From: Gammaproteobacteria bacterium
GTDB lineage: Bacteria > Pseudomonadota > Gammaproteobacteria > Steroidobacterales > Steroidobacteraceae
Direction: 5' to 3'
NCBI GenBank assembly: GCA_018970145.1
Contig: JAGWWY010000005.1
Location: 1 to 64,000 of the forward strand
DNA length: 64,000 nucleotides
Shown here: positions 42,757 to 54,997 of the stretch, piece after piece
Numbering within the stretch: the stretch's first letter is position 1
Layout of the letters: the number at the start of each line of letters is the position of its first letter
Program-made: the position numbers and the translations under genes
Notes under the pieces: generated by a model
Seen by the model: only the letters and a program-made list of their open reading frames with translations
What the model was told of the DNA's origin: nothing
The model's database searches: none

Positions 42757-43911
42757 TCATTTCATCGGCGTCAAACGGAACAACTTGCCCATCGATTCCG
42801 ACAAGACATAGAGCGCTCCATCGGTCCCTTCGCGCACATCGCGCACCCGACCAAAACCGCTGATGCGCTCCTCGCCCGTAACGCTATCGCCATTTAAAGT
42901 CAGACGAATCAGCATTTGCTCGCGCAGTGAGCCCAAAAAAAGACTGCTCTGCCACTGCGGAAACAACTTTCCGGTGTAGAAGGTGAGACCCGACGGCGCG
43001 ATCGACTGCGGCAACCAGATCTTCAACGCTTTGGGGATGTCATCGCGCTCGGTGCCCTCACCTATCGTTCGCCCAAGTCCGTAAGTGCGCCCGTGGGTAA
43101 TCACCGGCCAACCGTAATTACGACCCGCGCGCAGGATGTTGAGTTCGTCGCCTCCTTGCGGCCCATGCTCGTGCGCCCAGAGCTCCCCTGTACGCGGGTG
43201 AATCGCGGCGCCCTGCACATTACGATTGCCGTAGGTGAAGATCTGCGGCATCGCCCCCTCGCGCTTGGCGAGCGGGTTATCTGCCGGGACGGTCCCGGTT
43301 TCGGTGAGTCGCAAAACGGTGCCAAGGTGATTACCGATATTTTGAGCTTCGTCCTGACGACCGCGATCACCGAGCGTGACGAAGAGGTTGCCGTCGCGAT
43401 CCCAGATGAGCCGTGACCCGAAGTGGTGACCCGTATTCACCTTAGGCTGCTGAACGAAGATCACCTGTACGTCAGTGACACTGCACTGATCGGCCTCACA
43501 GACGAGTCGACCGCGCGCGACCTCGGTGCCCACGGCCTCCGCATCGCCCGCCGAGTAGGTCCAATAGATCAACTGGTTCTGGCGATACCCCGGATGCGCC
43601 ACGACATCGAGCAATCCGCCCTGACCGCGCGGCGTAACCTTGGGCAAACCGGCCACCGGTGGTGCGAGCAACCTGCCCTCGCGCATCACGCGAAGATTGC
43701 CGGGCTTTTCGGTGATGAGGATCAAGCCATCGGGCAGCAGAGCCACGCTCCACGGCATCGTCAGGTCGCTGGCAACCGTCTCCACTTTGAGCGTATAACG
43801 CTCGGTTTTGAGGGGAGACTCCTGCGCGAACGTCATCGGCGCGGCGATGGAAACGAGCATCGTCAAAATAAGTCCGTGCAGCTGTCTGATCGAATTCACC
43901 GTGAAGAACAT
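42757..43911 (-). CDS. PQQ-dependent aldose sugar dehydrogenase (YliI-like)
   Basis: A periplasmic soluble six-bladed beta-propeller enzyme oxidising aldoses with pyrroloquinoline quinone, 384 residues. A signal peptide (cleavage near MTFAQES) is followed by the GSDH family pattern: MPWSVALLPDGLILITEKPGNLRV, GQGGLLDVVAHPGY, NTGHHFGSRLIWDRDGNLFVTLGDRG, GNRNVQGAAIHPRTGELWAHEHGPQGGDELN and GRNYGWP. No pqq synthesis genes are in the window, so cofactor supply is not settled. Convergent with the small lipoprotein gene (10 bases). Confidence 0.9.
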   Translation of the reverse strand: MFFTVNSIRQLHGLILTMLVSIAAPMTFAQESPLKTERYTLKVETVASDLTMPWSVALLPDGLILITEKPGNLRVMREGRLLAPPVAGLPKVTPRGQGGLLDVVAHPGYRQNQLIYWTYSAGDAEAVGTEVARGRLVCEADQCSVTDVQVIFVQQPKVNTGHHFGSRLIWDRDGNLFVTLGDRGRQDEAQNIGNHLGTVLRLTETGTVPADNPLAKREGAMPQIFTYGNRNVQGAAIHPRTGELWAHEHGPQGGDELNILRAGRNYGWPVITHGRTYGLGRTIGEGTERDDIPKALKIWLPQSIAPSGLTFYTGKLFPQWQSSLFLGSLREQMLIRLTLNGDSVTGEERISGFGRVRDVREGTDGALYVLSESMGKLFRLTPMK

Positions 43912-43961
43912 CGCTTCTGCCTCGAAGTTAACGCTTGAAGTCAGTCATGCAGCGAGAATTG

Positions 43962-45092
43962 TCATGGCAGTCTCGCGAGCCACGCCGCTGCAGTCTCGAC
44001 GGCAACGAGACCGCGCTGTTCTCGCTGACGCGCATGCCGAAGCAATAATATAGCCTTGGCGTTGGGAAAACGCCCTGCAGTGGCAGCAAGATAGGCAGGA
44101 ACCTGCGAATCGGCCCACTTACTCTCGATCAACCGGATCGGATCCCCCTGCTCACATACGACGAAATCGATCTCACGACGTTCTTTATCGCGGATGTAGT
44201 GCAGGCTAGTGTCGACACCTTCTGCATCGCGTCGCTGCTGCACGCTGGCGTAAAGCATCACTGCACAAGCGTTCTCGAACCGCGCACCATCATCACCTTG
44301 AACGAGCCCCGTATCGTAGAAATAGATTTTGGGCTCCTTGAGCAAGGCACGCGCGATATTTCGATGGTACGGTCTCACCGCAAAAACCACGTGCAAGGAC
44401 TCGAGAATCTCCAAATAGCGCGTGAGTGTTGTTGGCGAAATCTGTAAGTCACGAGCAATCGAGGCCAGAGACAGCGGCGAGCCAACACGCGTTCGCAGCA
44501 TCTCGACGAACATCCTCATCGCACGCACTTCAGCGATCCGCGAGAATTCCAAGATGTCATCGCGGATCAGGCCGTCAAGATACAACTGCCGCCAACGCTG
44601 TGCGTCTGTATCCGTCTCGGCAAGTAACGGTTCGGGGAAACCCCCTCGCACCAACAGTCGGCTGAGCGCATCATCGGGCGACACTCCCGCGCTCTCGACA
44701 AGCTCCTTGACCGTGATCGGCATCAGGTGCCAGGAAAAATAACGACCGACAAGTGATTCACCGGCCTGACGGAAGGCATCCAGCCGCGCGCTGCCAGTCA
44801 CTAAAATACTCTGATTCGGCAGGCGTGCGTCATACACTCCTTTGAGCCACTGACGCCAATCCTTCATCTTGTGAAGCTCGTCGAACACCAGCAGCGGCGC
44901 ATCAGTCACCCATGACTGAGCGAGTATCACCCGCTGATCTGCGAGCACATCCCAGTTGAGCACCTGAGCACCCGGACGGCGGCTCGCGATGGATTTGGCC
45001 AACGTCGTTTTGCCGGCTTGCCTAGGCCCGGTCAGAAAAACCATCTTGCGCGCGAGATCGCGCTCGATGAGCAGCTCAATAAAACGTTGCAT
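43962..45092 (-). CDS. AAA ATPase with DUF4143 domain
   Basis: A 376-residue protein of the widespread ATPase family with N-terminal P-loop (TGPRQAGKTT, residues 21-30), Walker B LLVFDEL with Asp71/Glu72, sensor SILVTGSARLDAF, and a C-terminal DUF4143 domain (winged helix QISPTTLTRYLEIL and nuclease-fold-like EIDFVVCEQGDPIRLIESKW). Function of the family is unclear; some members are linked to toxin-antitoxin or defence functions, others are merely abundant. It is monocistronic, with an iterated motif just upstream that suggests tight self-control. Confidence 0.87.
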   Translation of the reverse strand: MQRFIELLIERDLARKMVFLTGPRQAGKTTLAKSIASRRPGAQVLNWDVLADQRVILAQSWVTDAPLLVFDELHKMKDWRQWLKGVYDARLPNQSILVTGSARLDAFRQAGESLVGRYFSWHLMPITVKELVESAGVSPDDALSRLLVRGGFPEPLLAETDTDAQRWRQLYLDGLIRDDILEFSRIAEVRAMRMFVEMLRTRVGSPLSLASIARDLQISPTTLTRYLEILESLHVVFAVRPYHRNIARALLKEPKIYFYDTGLVQGDDGARFENACAVMLYASVQQRRDAEGVDTSLHYIRDKERREIDFVVCEQGDPIRLIESKWADSQVPAYLAATAGRFPNAKAILLLRHARQREQRGLVAVETAAAWLARLP

Positions 45093-45093
45093 C

Positions 45094-45156
45094 TGACTAT
45101 TTTCTATTTGACTGGAAAATAGTCAAGACTAATTCACCAAACACTGGAAAAAAGTC
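45094..45156. promoter_or_regulatory. Iterated operator-like repeats upstream of the AAA ATPase
   Basis: TGACTATTTTC (45094-45104) faces GAAAATAGTCA (45115-45125) as an 11-bp inverted repeat. The right arm lies in ACTGGAAAATAGTC (45111-45124), which recurs with one mismatch as ACTGGAAAAAAGTC at 45143-45156, exactly 32 bases later (three helical turns). The inverted repeat begins just upstream of the ATPase start codon. Confidence 0.65.
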
Positions 45157-45311
45157 GTTTGCAGCGCTGCGCTTCGGTGTCTGCAGCCCCTCCTATCCGG
45201 GGCGCTGGCGGGTCATTGTCGTCTCCGTGGCCGAAGGCTGTCGTTTCCTTGGCCAAGGCCACGGCCTGTAATTGGCTCTACGCATTGGGCGTAACACCTT
45301 CGGTATCCACG

Positions 45312-45797
45312 ATGAATCAGAATACGCAACGTAAAACGGGAACAGCCCGTACCAGCAACTCAGCACACGGAGACACCCGCATCAAAGTAAACATGACAAA
45401 CGGCATCGAGGCTTGGTTCGATGTCGATGACATCACCCTTCACGTCTGGTGCTCGAACTGGACTGGTCGCGAGGTCGTCACGGTTTGCCAAGGTGACGAC
45501 AAGCGCGTGGTGTCGGATAAGCGCAGTTGGCGTTTCAAGACGCCTCACGCCTTCGAGCACAACGGCCAGCACTACCTGGTCGCATTTAGCGTGGGTTTCG
45601 GCGGGGCCGGTGTCGAGCTGTACCGTAATGGCGTGCTGATCGACTCCGACCAGATCAATACCACTGGCATCCGCATTGATCCGGCGACGGGCAAACTGGA
45701 TTGGCGGCATGCGCTCAAGAACCTGGCGCTGCCTTTGATACTAGGCCTCGCCGTTGGTATCGGCTTCGGTTACCTCGCTGGACTCACATTCAAATGA
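45312..45797 (+). CDS. Hypothetical protein with C-terminal membrane anchor
   Basis: Not recognised. Starting at the ATG at 45312 the product is 161 residues: a polar N-terminus, a central beta-rich region (IEAWFDVDDITLHVWCSNWTGREVV; AFSVGFGGAGVELYRNGVLID) with repeated short strands, and a single hydrophobic C-terminal helix (LPLILGLAVGIGFGYLAGL) that would anchor it in the inner membrane. The frame opens at 45159 but that stretch is low-complexity and probably untranslated. No clear ribosome binding site. An XRE regulator with its own membrane helix follows after 34 bases. Confidence 0.6.
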   Translation: MNQNTQRKTGTARTSNSAHGDTRIKVNMTNGIEAWFDVDDITLHVWCSNWTGREVVTVCQGDDKRVVSDKRSWRFKTPHAFEHNGQHYLVAFSVGFGGAGVELYRNGVLIDSDQINTTGIRIDPATGKLDWRHALKNLALPLILGLAVGIGFGYLAGLTFK

Positions 45798-45831
45798 CCG
45801 TCCAAGTCGAATCGCCTGCGGGGCGCGCCTG

Positions 45832-46155
45832 ATGGAGATCTCAAGCGAGAAGGTACGCGAGGCACGCATGGCACGCGGCTGGACCCAACAGCAACTTGCT
45901 GAGATTGCGAACTTGAGTTTGCGCACCGTGCAGCGGGTTGAGAACCAGTCAGTCGCCTCCAACGAGACGGTCTCGGCGCTGAGCGCCGTACTCGAAATTC
46001 CGCGTACCGAGCTCATGACTCTAAACGCGAATCAGCTAGGGCAGACCGAGGCCGAGCGAAGCATGGGACGACTGCTGGCGGCAATGGTGCTACTCGGTGC
46101 CGCGCTGGGCTCCGGCATCACGGTGTTTTTCATGGTCTGGCTTGGCGGCAGCTAA
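45832..46155 (+). CDS. XRE family regulator with C-terminal transmembrane helix
   Basis: A 107-residue protein with an N-terminal Xre/Cro-type helix-turn-helix (VREARMARGWTQQQLAEIANLSLRTVQRVEN, residues about 7-38) and a C-terminal hydrophobic helix (AAMVLLGAALGSGITVFFMVWL). Such membrane-tethered XRE proteins are common but little studied. The frame opens at 45754, but the ATG at 45832 starts right before the helix-turn-helix. It is probably cotranscribed with the preceding membrane protein, which may be its partner or target. The 92 bases after it hold nothing recognisable. Confidence 0.75.
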   Translation: MEISSEKVREARMARGWTQQQLAEIANLSLRTVQRVENQSVASNETVSALSAVLEIPRTELMTLNANQLGQTEAERSMGRLLAAMVLLGAALGSGITVFFMVWLGGS

Positions 46156-46247
46156 CGTGCAGTAAGTCGCATCGGCTTCGTGCATTCGTCCAACAGGGTT
46201 GCATGAGCTCGGTATCGACGTCATGCGCAGATGAAATCAGACGCTGC

Positions 46248-46484
46248 TCAAACCCATCCACGTCGCCACTGCAATGCATTCTTGAGCTCGCGCCAAGCAA
46301 TGACTTGTACGCGCTTAGAATGAACCGCCTCGATTTCGATCGACACGACGGGCGACCCGGGCGGCAACGGCTCAATCACCTTGGTGACGAGAAAATGCTT
46401 TTCCTTGTTGCACGGTGTGACCGCCGTCCACTTCGTATGCAACAGTTTCTTCGGACTCAAGGCGTTGATGGGCGAGTTCTTCAT
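46248..46484 (-). CDS. TIGR02450-type Trp-rich protein
   Basis: A 78-residue conserved protein of unknown function. The family pattern is clear: NPKKLL-like start (LSPKKLLHTKWTAVTP), NKEKHFLVTKV, then IEIEAVHSKRVQVIAWRELK and a final Trp-containing tail (ALQWRRGWV). It is coupled to the DUF1415 gene by a one-base overlap (TAATG). Confidence 0.85.
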   Translation of the reverse strand: MKNSPINALSPKKLLHTKWTAVTPCNKEKHFLVTKVIEPLPPGSPVVSIEIEAVHSKRVQVIAWRELKNALQWRRGWV

Positions 46485-47032
46485 TAGAGTCCGCCGCGTT
46501 TCAAAACCTGCAGCCTCTCTCGACCCAGTCGCTGAAGCGTCAGGAGGTTGGTTGCGGGGATGCTGCTAGTATCACCGAAAGAGTCAACTGCCCGCGCGAT
46601 GCTGTCCTCCCGCAACAAATGCAGCGTCGGATACGGCGATCGATTGGTCTCATTGCCAATGTCATCCGATTCAGTCTCGGCGAACTGGTAATCGGGGTGG
46701 AAGCTCGCGATCTGGATCTCACCCTCAAGCCCCAACATCCGCAGCAACTCATCGGCCACGTCTAGAAAATCATTAAACTCGCGAAAATCCTGCAAAACCT
46801 GCGGATGGATCAACAGTGTCGTCTCGAGCTCCTCCGGTGGCGCCGCAACAAGATGCTGCAACTCTCTCGCGAGATCTTCCAGCAAAGCCTCTGGCTTCTC
46901 GGCATCGCTCGTTACGTAGCGGATCAATCCTTTGATTGCAGGCGCCGGTGCGAAAGGGCATAGCTTGAGGCCGATGACGACCCGCTCGACCCAATCACGT
47001 GTCTCGCTGATGCAATGCAAAGTCACTCCCAT
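46484..47032 (-). CDS. DUF1415 family protein
   Basis: A 182-residue protein of the uncharacterised DUF1415 family. Diagnostic parts are [18 protein letters not shown] near the N-terminus, [40 protein letters not shown], and the ending [12 protein letters not shown] with [11 protein letters not shown]. Its ATG overlaps the stop codon of a guaA 3' remnant (GAATGGGAGTGA), which tells that it once followed a guaA gene directly. Function unknown. Confidence 0.88.
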   Translation of the reverse strand: MGVTLHCISETRDWVERVVIGLKLCPFAPAPAIKGLIRYVTSDAEKPEALLEDLARELQHLVAAPPEELETTLLIHPQVLQDFREFNDFLDVADELLRMLGLEGEIQIASFHPDYQFAETESDDIGNETNRSPYPTLHLLREDSIARAVDSFGDTSSIPATNLLTLQRLGRERLQVLKRGGL

Positions 47033-47114
47033 TCAATCGTCGCGCGCGGCTTGCAGTGAATGTCGGAGATCAGGCGGCTCACGCCCTTTACTTCGTTGAC
47101 GACGCGGCGCGAGC
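47023..47114 (-). pseudogene. Second copy of the guaA 3' end (remnant)
   Basis: These 92 bases align without gaps to the last 92 bases of the intact guaA (49613-49704), about 70% identical by hand count; long exact matches include TCACTCCCA and TCGTTGACGA. Translated, it reads [18 protein letters not shown] and ends ATIEWE, against [18 protein letters not shown] and ATIEWE in the intact gene. The frame stays open to 47262 but the extra part is not GuaA. It is a displaced or imported guaA tail, not a working gene. Confidence 0.85.
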
Positions 47115-47483
47115 GACAACACCGAAGCGTATCCGCGAGGGCAGAGGCCCACACATGAGCAAGCGTCGTCGGAAGAGCCGGCGGGAGTCTCGCGTCGATG
47201 AGGCCTGGGTCATATTCCGTCTGAGCTGCTTGCCAACGCCCGCGACCGAGGTCTCGCCGCACACGCCCTCGTCATGCCAGAAAGCGCGTCATCAGCGACG
47301 GGCGCCGAACATGCCGCCACCCTTGGAATGATAGCCGGGCGGGCGGCGGACGAAGAGTTGGACGGCGTACTCGAAGAGGCGCGCTCGGTCTTCGCCGATC
47401 GCCTCGGCGATCGACTAGCCAGCACGAAGTTGACACCCCTTGCGCTCGACACCAAAATGCAACCATTACGGTTGGAGGTGGCC
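47115..47483. other. Gene-free stretch between the guaA remnant and the antitoxin gene
   Basis: About 370 bases with no supported gene. Both strands have open frames, but none has a recognisable product or a good start; the frame feeding into the antitoxin on the plus strand is probably untranslated. The strong GGAGG site at its right end serves the antitoxin at 47484. Likely decayed island sequence. Confidence 0.5.
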
Positions 47484-47729
47484 ATGCCCACTACATTGAC
47501 CCTGAAAAACATCCCCGACGAAGTGTACGAACGCCTTCGAGCGCAGGCGACACTGAACCGTCGCAGCCTCAACAGCGAGGCCATACTTTGCCTTGAGACC
47601 ATCCTGAACCTGCGCCCCGCCGACACCCGCGAAAGACTCGCTCGGCTCAGAGGGATGCGCGCCGCGCTGGGCGAAGCCCGATTCGGAACTGGCGACATTG
47701 ATGGATTCAAGCGCGACGGCCGGGAATGA
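47484..47729 (+). CDS. FitA-like ribbon-helix-helix antitoxin
   Basis: An 81-residue Arc/MetJ-type DNA-binding antitoxin. The N-terminal PTTLTLKNIPDEVYERLRAQATLNRRSLNSEAIL is the ribbon-helix-helix domain typical of FitA/VapB antitoxins; the C-terminal part (GMRAALGEARFGTGDIDGFKRDGRE) would bind the toxin. The ATG at 47484 is chosen because TTGGAGG lies 7 bases before it. It overlaps the toxin gene by ATGA. Confidence 0.83.
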   Translation: MPTTLTLKNIPDEVYERLRAQATLNRRSLNSEAILCLETILNLRPADTRERLARLRGMRAALGEARFGTGDIDGFKRDGRE

Positions 47730-48121
47730 TTGTTGTTGATACCAACGTCATCGCCTACCTGATGCTGCCCGGTGACCTGACAGCGGCAGCCGAGGCCCTG
47801 TTGGAGAGCGAGCCCGATTGGGTGGCGCCGCCACTCTGGAAGAGTGAATTCAGAAGCATATTGGCGGGCTACATGCGCAGAGGAACGCTCTCGCTGCAGC
47901 AAGCAACGGAGATCCAAACTGCGGCCGAGGACCTGTTGGCCGGCAACGAAATCAACCCTGAATCCAAGGCAATCCTCCAACGGGTGGCTGAGAGCCCCTG
48001 CTCCGCCTACGACTGCGAGTTCGTCGCTCTGGCGCAGCAACTCGAATGCGCGCTCTACACCATGGACACTAAGGTATTAAACGCATTTCCTAAAACAGCG
48101 AAGTCCTTGCGAAAGCCCTAA
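47726..48121 (+). CDS. PIN-domain toxin (VapC/FitB-like)
   Basis: A 131-residue ribonuclease toxin. The four acidic active-site residues of PIN domains are present: Asp5 (VVDTNV), Glu41 (WKSEF), Asp96 (AYDCEF) and Asp114 (TMDTKV). VapC family members cut tRNA or rRNA. Coupled to the antitoxin by a 4-base overlap, it forms a complete type II module inside the guaA-flanked region. Convergent with the Fic gene (25 bases). Confidence 0.88.
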   Translation: MIVVDTNVIAYLMLPGDLTAAAEALLESEPDWVAPPLWKSEFRSILAGYMRRGTLSLQQATEIQTAAEDLLAGNEINPESKAILQRVAESPCSAYDCEFVALAQQLECALYTMDTKVLNAFPKTAKSLRKP

Positions 48122-48146
48122 CGCCTGAATGAGGCTGCCCCGCCCA

Positions 48147-49322
48147 TCACGTCACCGGATAAAGCTTCGGGAACCAGCGCTCGACGACGTCGATGGGAAA
48201 GCCCAGCCGCAACGGCGCTTTGTGTGAGCCTGAAACCAGCAGTCGCTTGTCGATCAGCGCGGAAATCACGCGACGCGCCGTGCGTTCGCTCGTGTCAATC
48301 AGCTGAGGGATGCGACCACGCTCCAGTTCTCCCGCGAGCAGCGCTTCGCGTAGTACCGCGTAGCTGCGCTTCGGCAATCGCTCCGCGCTTTCCTCATCGC
48401 GCACGTAGAGCTCCATCCGGCGCTGGAGTTCCGACGGATCGAGCAACTCGCGCATGTAGCGGACTTGATCGAGACAGGTCTCCAAGAAGAACCGGCAGAA
48501 GTCGATCAGCGCATCGTGGGACAGCGCCCCTCGCCCGTCGAAATCGTGCCGGCGAGGCTCATCCGCCGCCATGAGGAGACGCTTGTATTCGCCCGAGTTG
48601 CGCGCCAGTCCGCGCGACACGGACCAGAGCGCTGAGCCAATTCCGATATCGAGCAGCAGGGCGTGGGACATCAAGCGCGCAACGCGACCGTTGCCATCCA
48701 GGAAGGGATGGATCCAAAGGAACCGATGATGAGCCGCGGCAACGGCGATCACCTGCCGCGGCTTCGTCAGCCGTGCCGCTTCGTACGCCTCCTCGAACCG
48801 GCCAAGAAATGCGGACAGATCATCAGCAGCCGGTGCGACATGCCGTCCGACTGCGACGCCACGTGCACGCAGCTGCCCCGGGACAAAAGGAATGCGCTCT
48901 CTGGTGTCGGGGTTTTCAACGACCAGCAGACTCTCGGGCAACCGCTTGCAGAATTCCCGATGCGTCCACTCGATGAAGGCACGCGAAGCGGGCGGCCGCG
49001 GCATGTCGCCCACACGCTCGTCGATCATCTGCTGCACCTCGATGTGCGCCCGCGCCTCGAGCTGCAGGTCGCGGCGATGCGGGTCGCTGGAATAATCCGC
49101 CGACAAGGCACGATCGATATCGCGAGGATGGGTGTTGTGGCCCTCGATGAGGTTCGAGTAGTAGCAGTTCATCGACCGCACGAGATCGGCAACCGACAGC
49201 CGAACCACGGAATGCAGCTGGGCCGACAGCTCGCTGGCCTCCCGGGCCAGGTCGAAGGCCAGGTTTTCGAGCACGGGCGTGGCTTCGGCCGGCATGAACG
49301 GCTCGGCGGCGGCGGGGGTCAA
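48147..49322 (-). CDS. Class II Fic protein (adenylyltransferase-like) with C-terminal winged helix
   Basis: A 391-residue Fic protein. The catalytic motif is HPFLDGNGR (His205 to Arg213), matching HxFx(D/E)GNGR exactly, so AMP transfer to a target protein is expected. Upstream, S56NLIEG61 fits the (S/T)xxxE(G/N) inhibitory motif, placing it in class II (self-inhibited by its own N-terminal helix, Glu60). A C-terminal DUF4172-like winged-helix region (RTARRVISALIDKRLLVS) suggests DNA or partner binding. No FicA-like antitoxin gene is adjacent, consistent with built-in inhibition. Lies within the guaA-flanked region. Confidence 0.87.
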   Translation of the reverse strand: MTPAAAEPFMPAEATPVLENLAFDLAREASELSAQLHSVVRLSVADLVRSMNCYYSNLIEGHNTHPRDIDRALSADYSSDPHRRDLQLEARAHIEVQQMIDERVGDMPRPPASRAFIEWTHREFCKRLPESLLVVENPDTRERIPFVPGQLRARGVAVGRHVAPAADDLSAFLGRFEEAYEAARLTKPRQVIAVAAAHHRFLWIHPFLDGNGRVARLMSHALLLDIGIGSALWSVSRGLARNSGEYKRLLMAADEPRRHDFDGRGALSHDALIDFCRFFLETCLDQVRYMRELLDPSELQRRMELYVRDEESAERLPKRSYAVLREALLAGELERGRIPQLIDTSERTARRVISALIDKRLLVSGSHKAPLRLGFPIDVVERWFPKLYPVT

Positions 49323-49612
49323 GACACGCCCCCAAAAGCAGGGATTCTGGCCGGTTCCATGGCCGGAATAATCGCATTATAAACAGTGATTTGTCACCAT
49401 AGTAGCGGACCATTTTGGCCGCTACTGTGACCGAGGCCGCGGCCGAATAGGAAATTCAACCCACCTTCCGCGCCGAAGCCAACTTCGCCGAACGGGCCCT
49501 ATGGTGAGCCCCCGACTACCGTCGAAAACCGGCTCGAGTTTCGACCACTACTTCCCGGAATCTCAGCGCTGAATTGACGGGCGCACTGACCCACCATCCC
49601 GCGAGCGTACCT
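49323..49612. other. 290-base gap between the Fic gene and guaA, with promoter and hairpin
   Basis: No gene is supported here. On the minus strand a perfect TATAAT (49376-49381) is a good -10 for the Fic gene about 54 bases downstream. A stem AGTAGCGG (49401-49408) with CCGCTACT (49419-49426), extended by an inner CC/GG pair, overlaps the expected -35 and could be an operator. The rest, up to the guaA stop, shows nothing else. Confidence 0.55.
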
Positions 49613-54121
<4,509 letters not shown>

Positions 54122-54997
54122 ATGATTCGCTCGATGATGATGCGTTCGATCGCTCGATGGCTCGCCATGGCTTGCCTTGCCGCGTGCCTGTCGATCGCGC
54201 GAGCGGAACTTGCTCTGCCACGCGCAAGCGCGGTTCCTGGCGGTGTCGTCATGATCGATATTGAAGGCGACTCCATCGAAGCGCCGTTGGTGAGTTTCGA
54301 GGGGGATGCCGTGATGGTGTTACCGCGTGATCGCGGCTGGATCGCACTCGTTGGCATTCCGCTCTCGCGCGAACCGGGGACTGCCGCGATCCAGATCCGT
54401 CGTGGTGCGAGCACGCTCACTCGCGGTTTCACCATCGACGGCAAGCAATATCGAACGCAAGCACTGAAAGTGGCGCCCAAGCACGTGGATCTCTCCCCTG
54501 AGGATGCCGCACGAGTCGAGCGCGAGCAGCCACATCTACGCGCAATGTACGGGACTTTCACCGCACAGCCCCCCGAGACGCTGCGGTTCATCCCGCCTGT
54601 CAAAGGGCCGCGCTCGAGCTCGTTCGGCTTGCGACGCGTATTCAACAACCAGCCCCGCAATCCGCACTCCGGGATGGATATTGCCGCTCCCATCGGTACG
54701 CCCGTCGTGGCGCCAGCGCCGGGTACGGTCATCGACACGGGCGATTATTTTTTTAATGGCGGCACAGTGATCGTCGATCACGGCCGTGGGCTCGTGACGA
54801 TGTACTGTCACTTGAGCCGCATCGATACGAAGGTCGGTCAAAAAGTCGCAGCAGGCGAGAGGCTTGGCGAAGTCGGTGCGACGGGGCGGGTGACCGGCCC
54901 TCACCTGCACTGGGGCGTCGCGCTCAATCGCGCGTTCGTCGACCCCGCGCTTTTTCTCGAATCTGCGAACGCGTCGCCCGTTGCGGGCGCTCGTTAG
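54122..54997 (+). CDS. M23 family peptidase (LytM-type)
   Basis: A 291-residue exported zinc metallopeptidase. A signal peptide (ending near IARAE) is followed by a beta-rich N-terminal domain and the LytM domain with NPHSGMDIAAPIGTPV (first zinc His and Asp) and TGPHLHWGVALN (HLH motif), with the third ligand in TMYCHLSR. It cuts peptidoglycan cross-links or activates amidases; both metal-ligand motifs are intact, so it may be active itself. It starts immediately after the xseA stop (TGAATG). Its end overlaps der tail-to-tail by 74 bases. Confidence 0.9.
   Translation: MIRSMMMRSIARWLAMACLAACLSIARAELALPRASAVPGGVVMIDIEGDSIEAPLVSFEGDAVMVLPRDRGWIALVGIPLSREPGTAAIQIRRGASTLTRGFTIDGKQYRTQALKVAPKHVDLSPEDAARVEREQPHLRAMYGTFTAQPPETLRFIPPVKGPRSSSFGLRRVFNNQPRNPHSGMDIAAPIGTPVVAPAPGTVIDTGDYFFNGGTVIVDHGRGLVTMYCHLSRIDTKVGQKVAAGERLGEVGATGRVTGPHLHWGVALNRAFVDPALFLESANASPVAGAR

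Noticed and set aside
46203-46487. A plus-strand open frame of 94 codons opposite the TIGR02450 gene
   Set aside because: The minus-strand frame matches a known conserved family and is coupled to DUF1415; the plus frame has no similarity.
47115-47262. The 79-codon frame as a complete small gene containing the guaA tail
   Set aside because: Only the last ~30 codons resemble GuaA; the rest has no similarity and no start signal, so a remnant is more likely than a gene.
47115-49612. Integrase, transposase or insertion sequence within the guaA-flanked segment
   Set aside because: All open frames there were accounted for by the antitoxin, PIN toxin and Fic; none resembles a recombinase.
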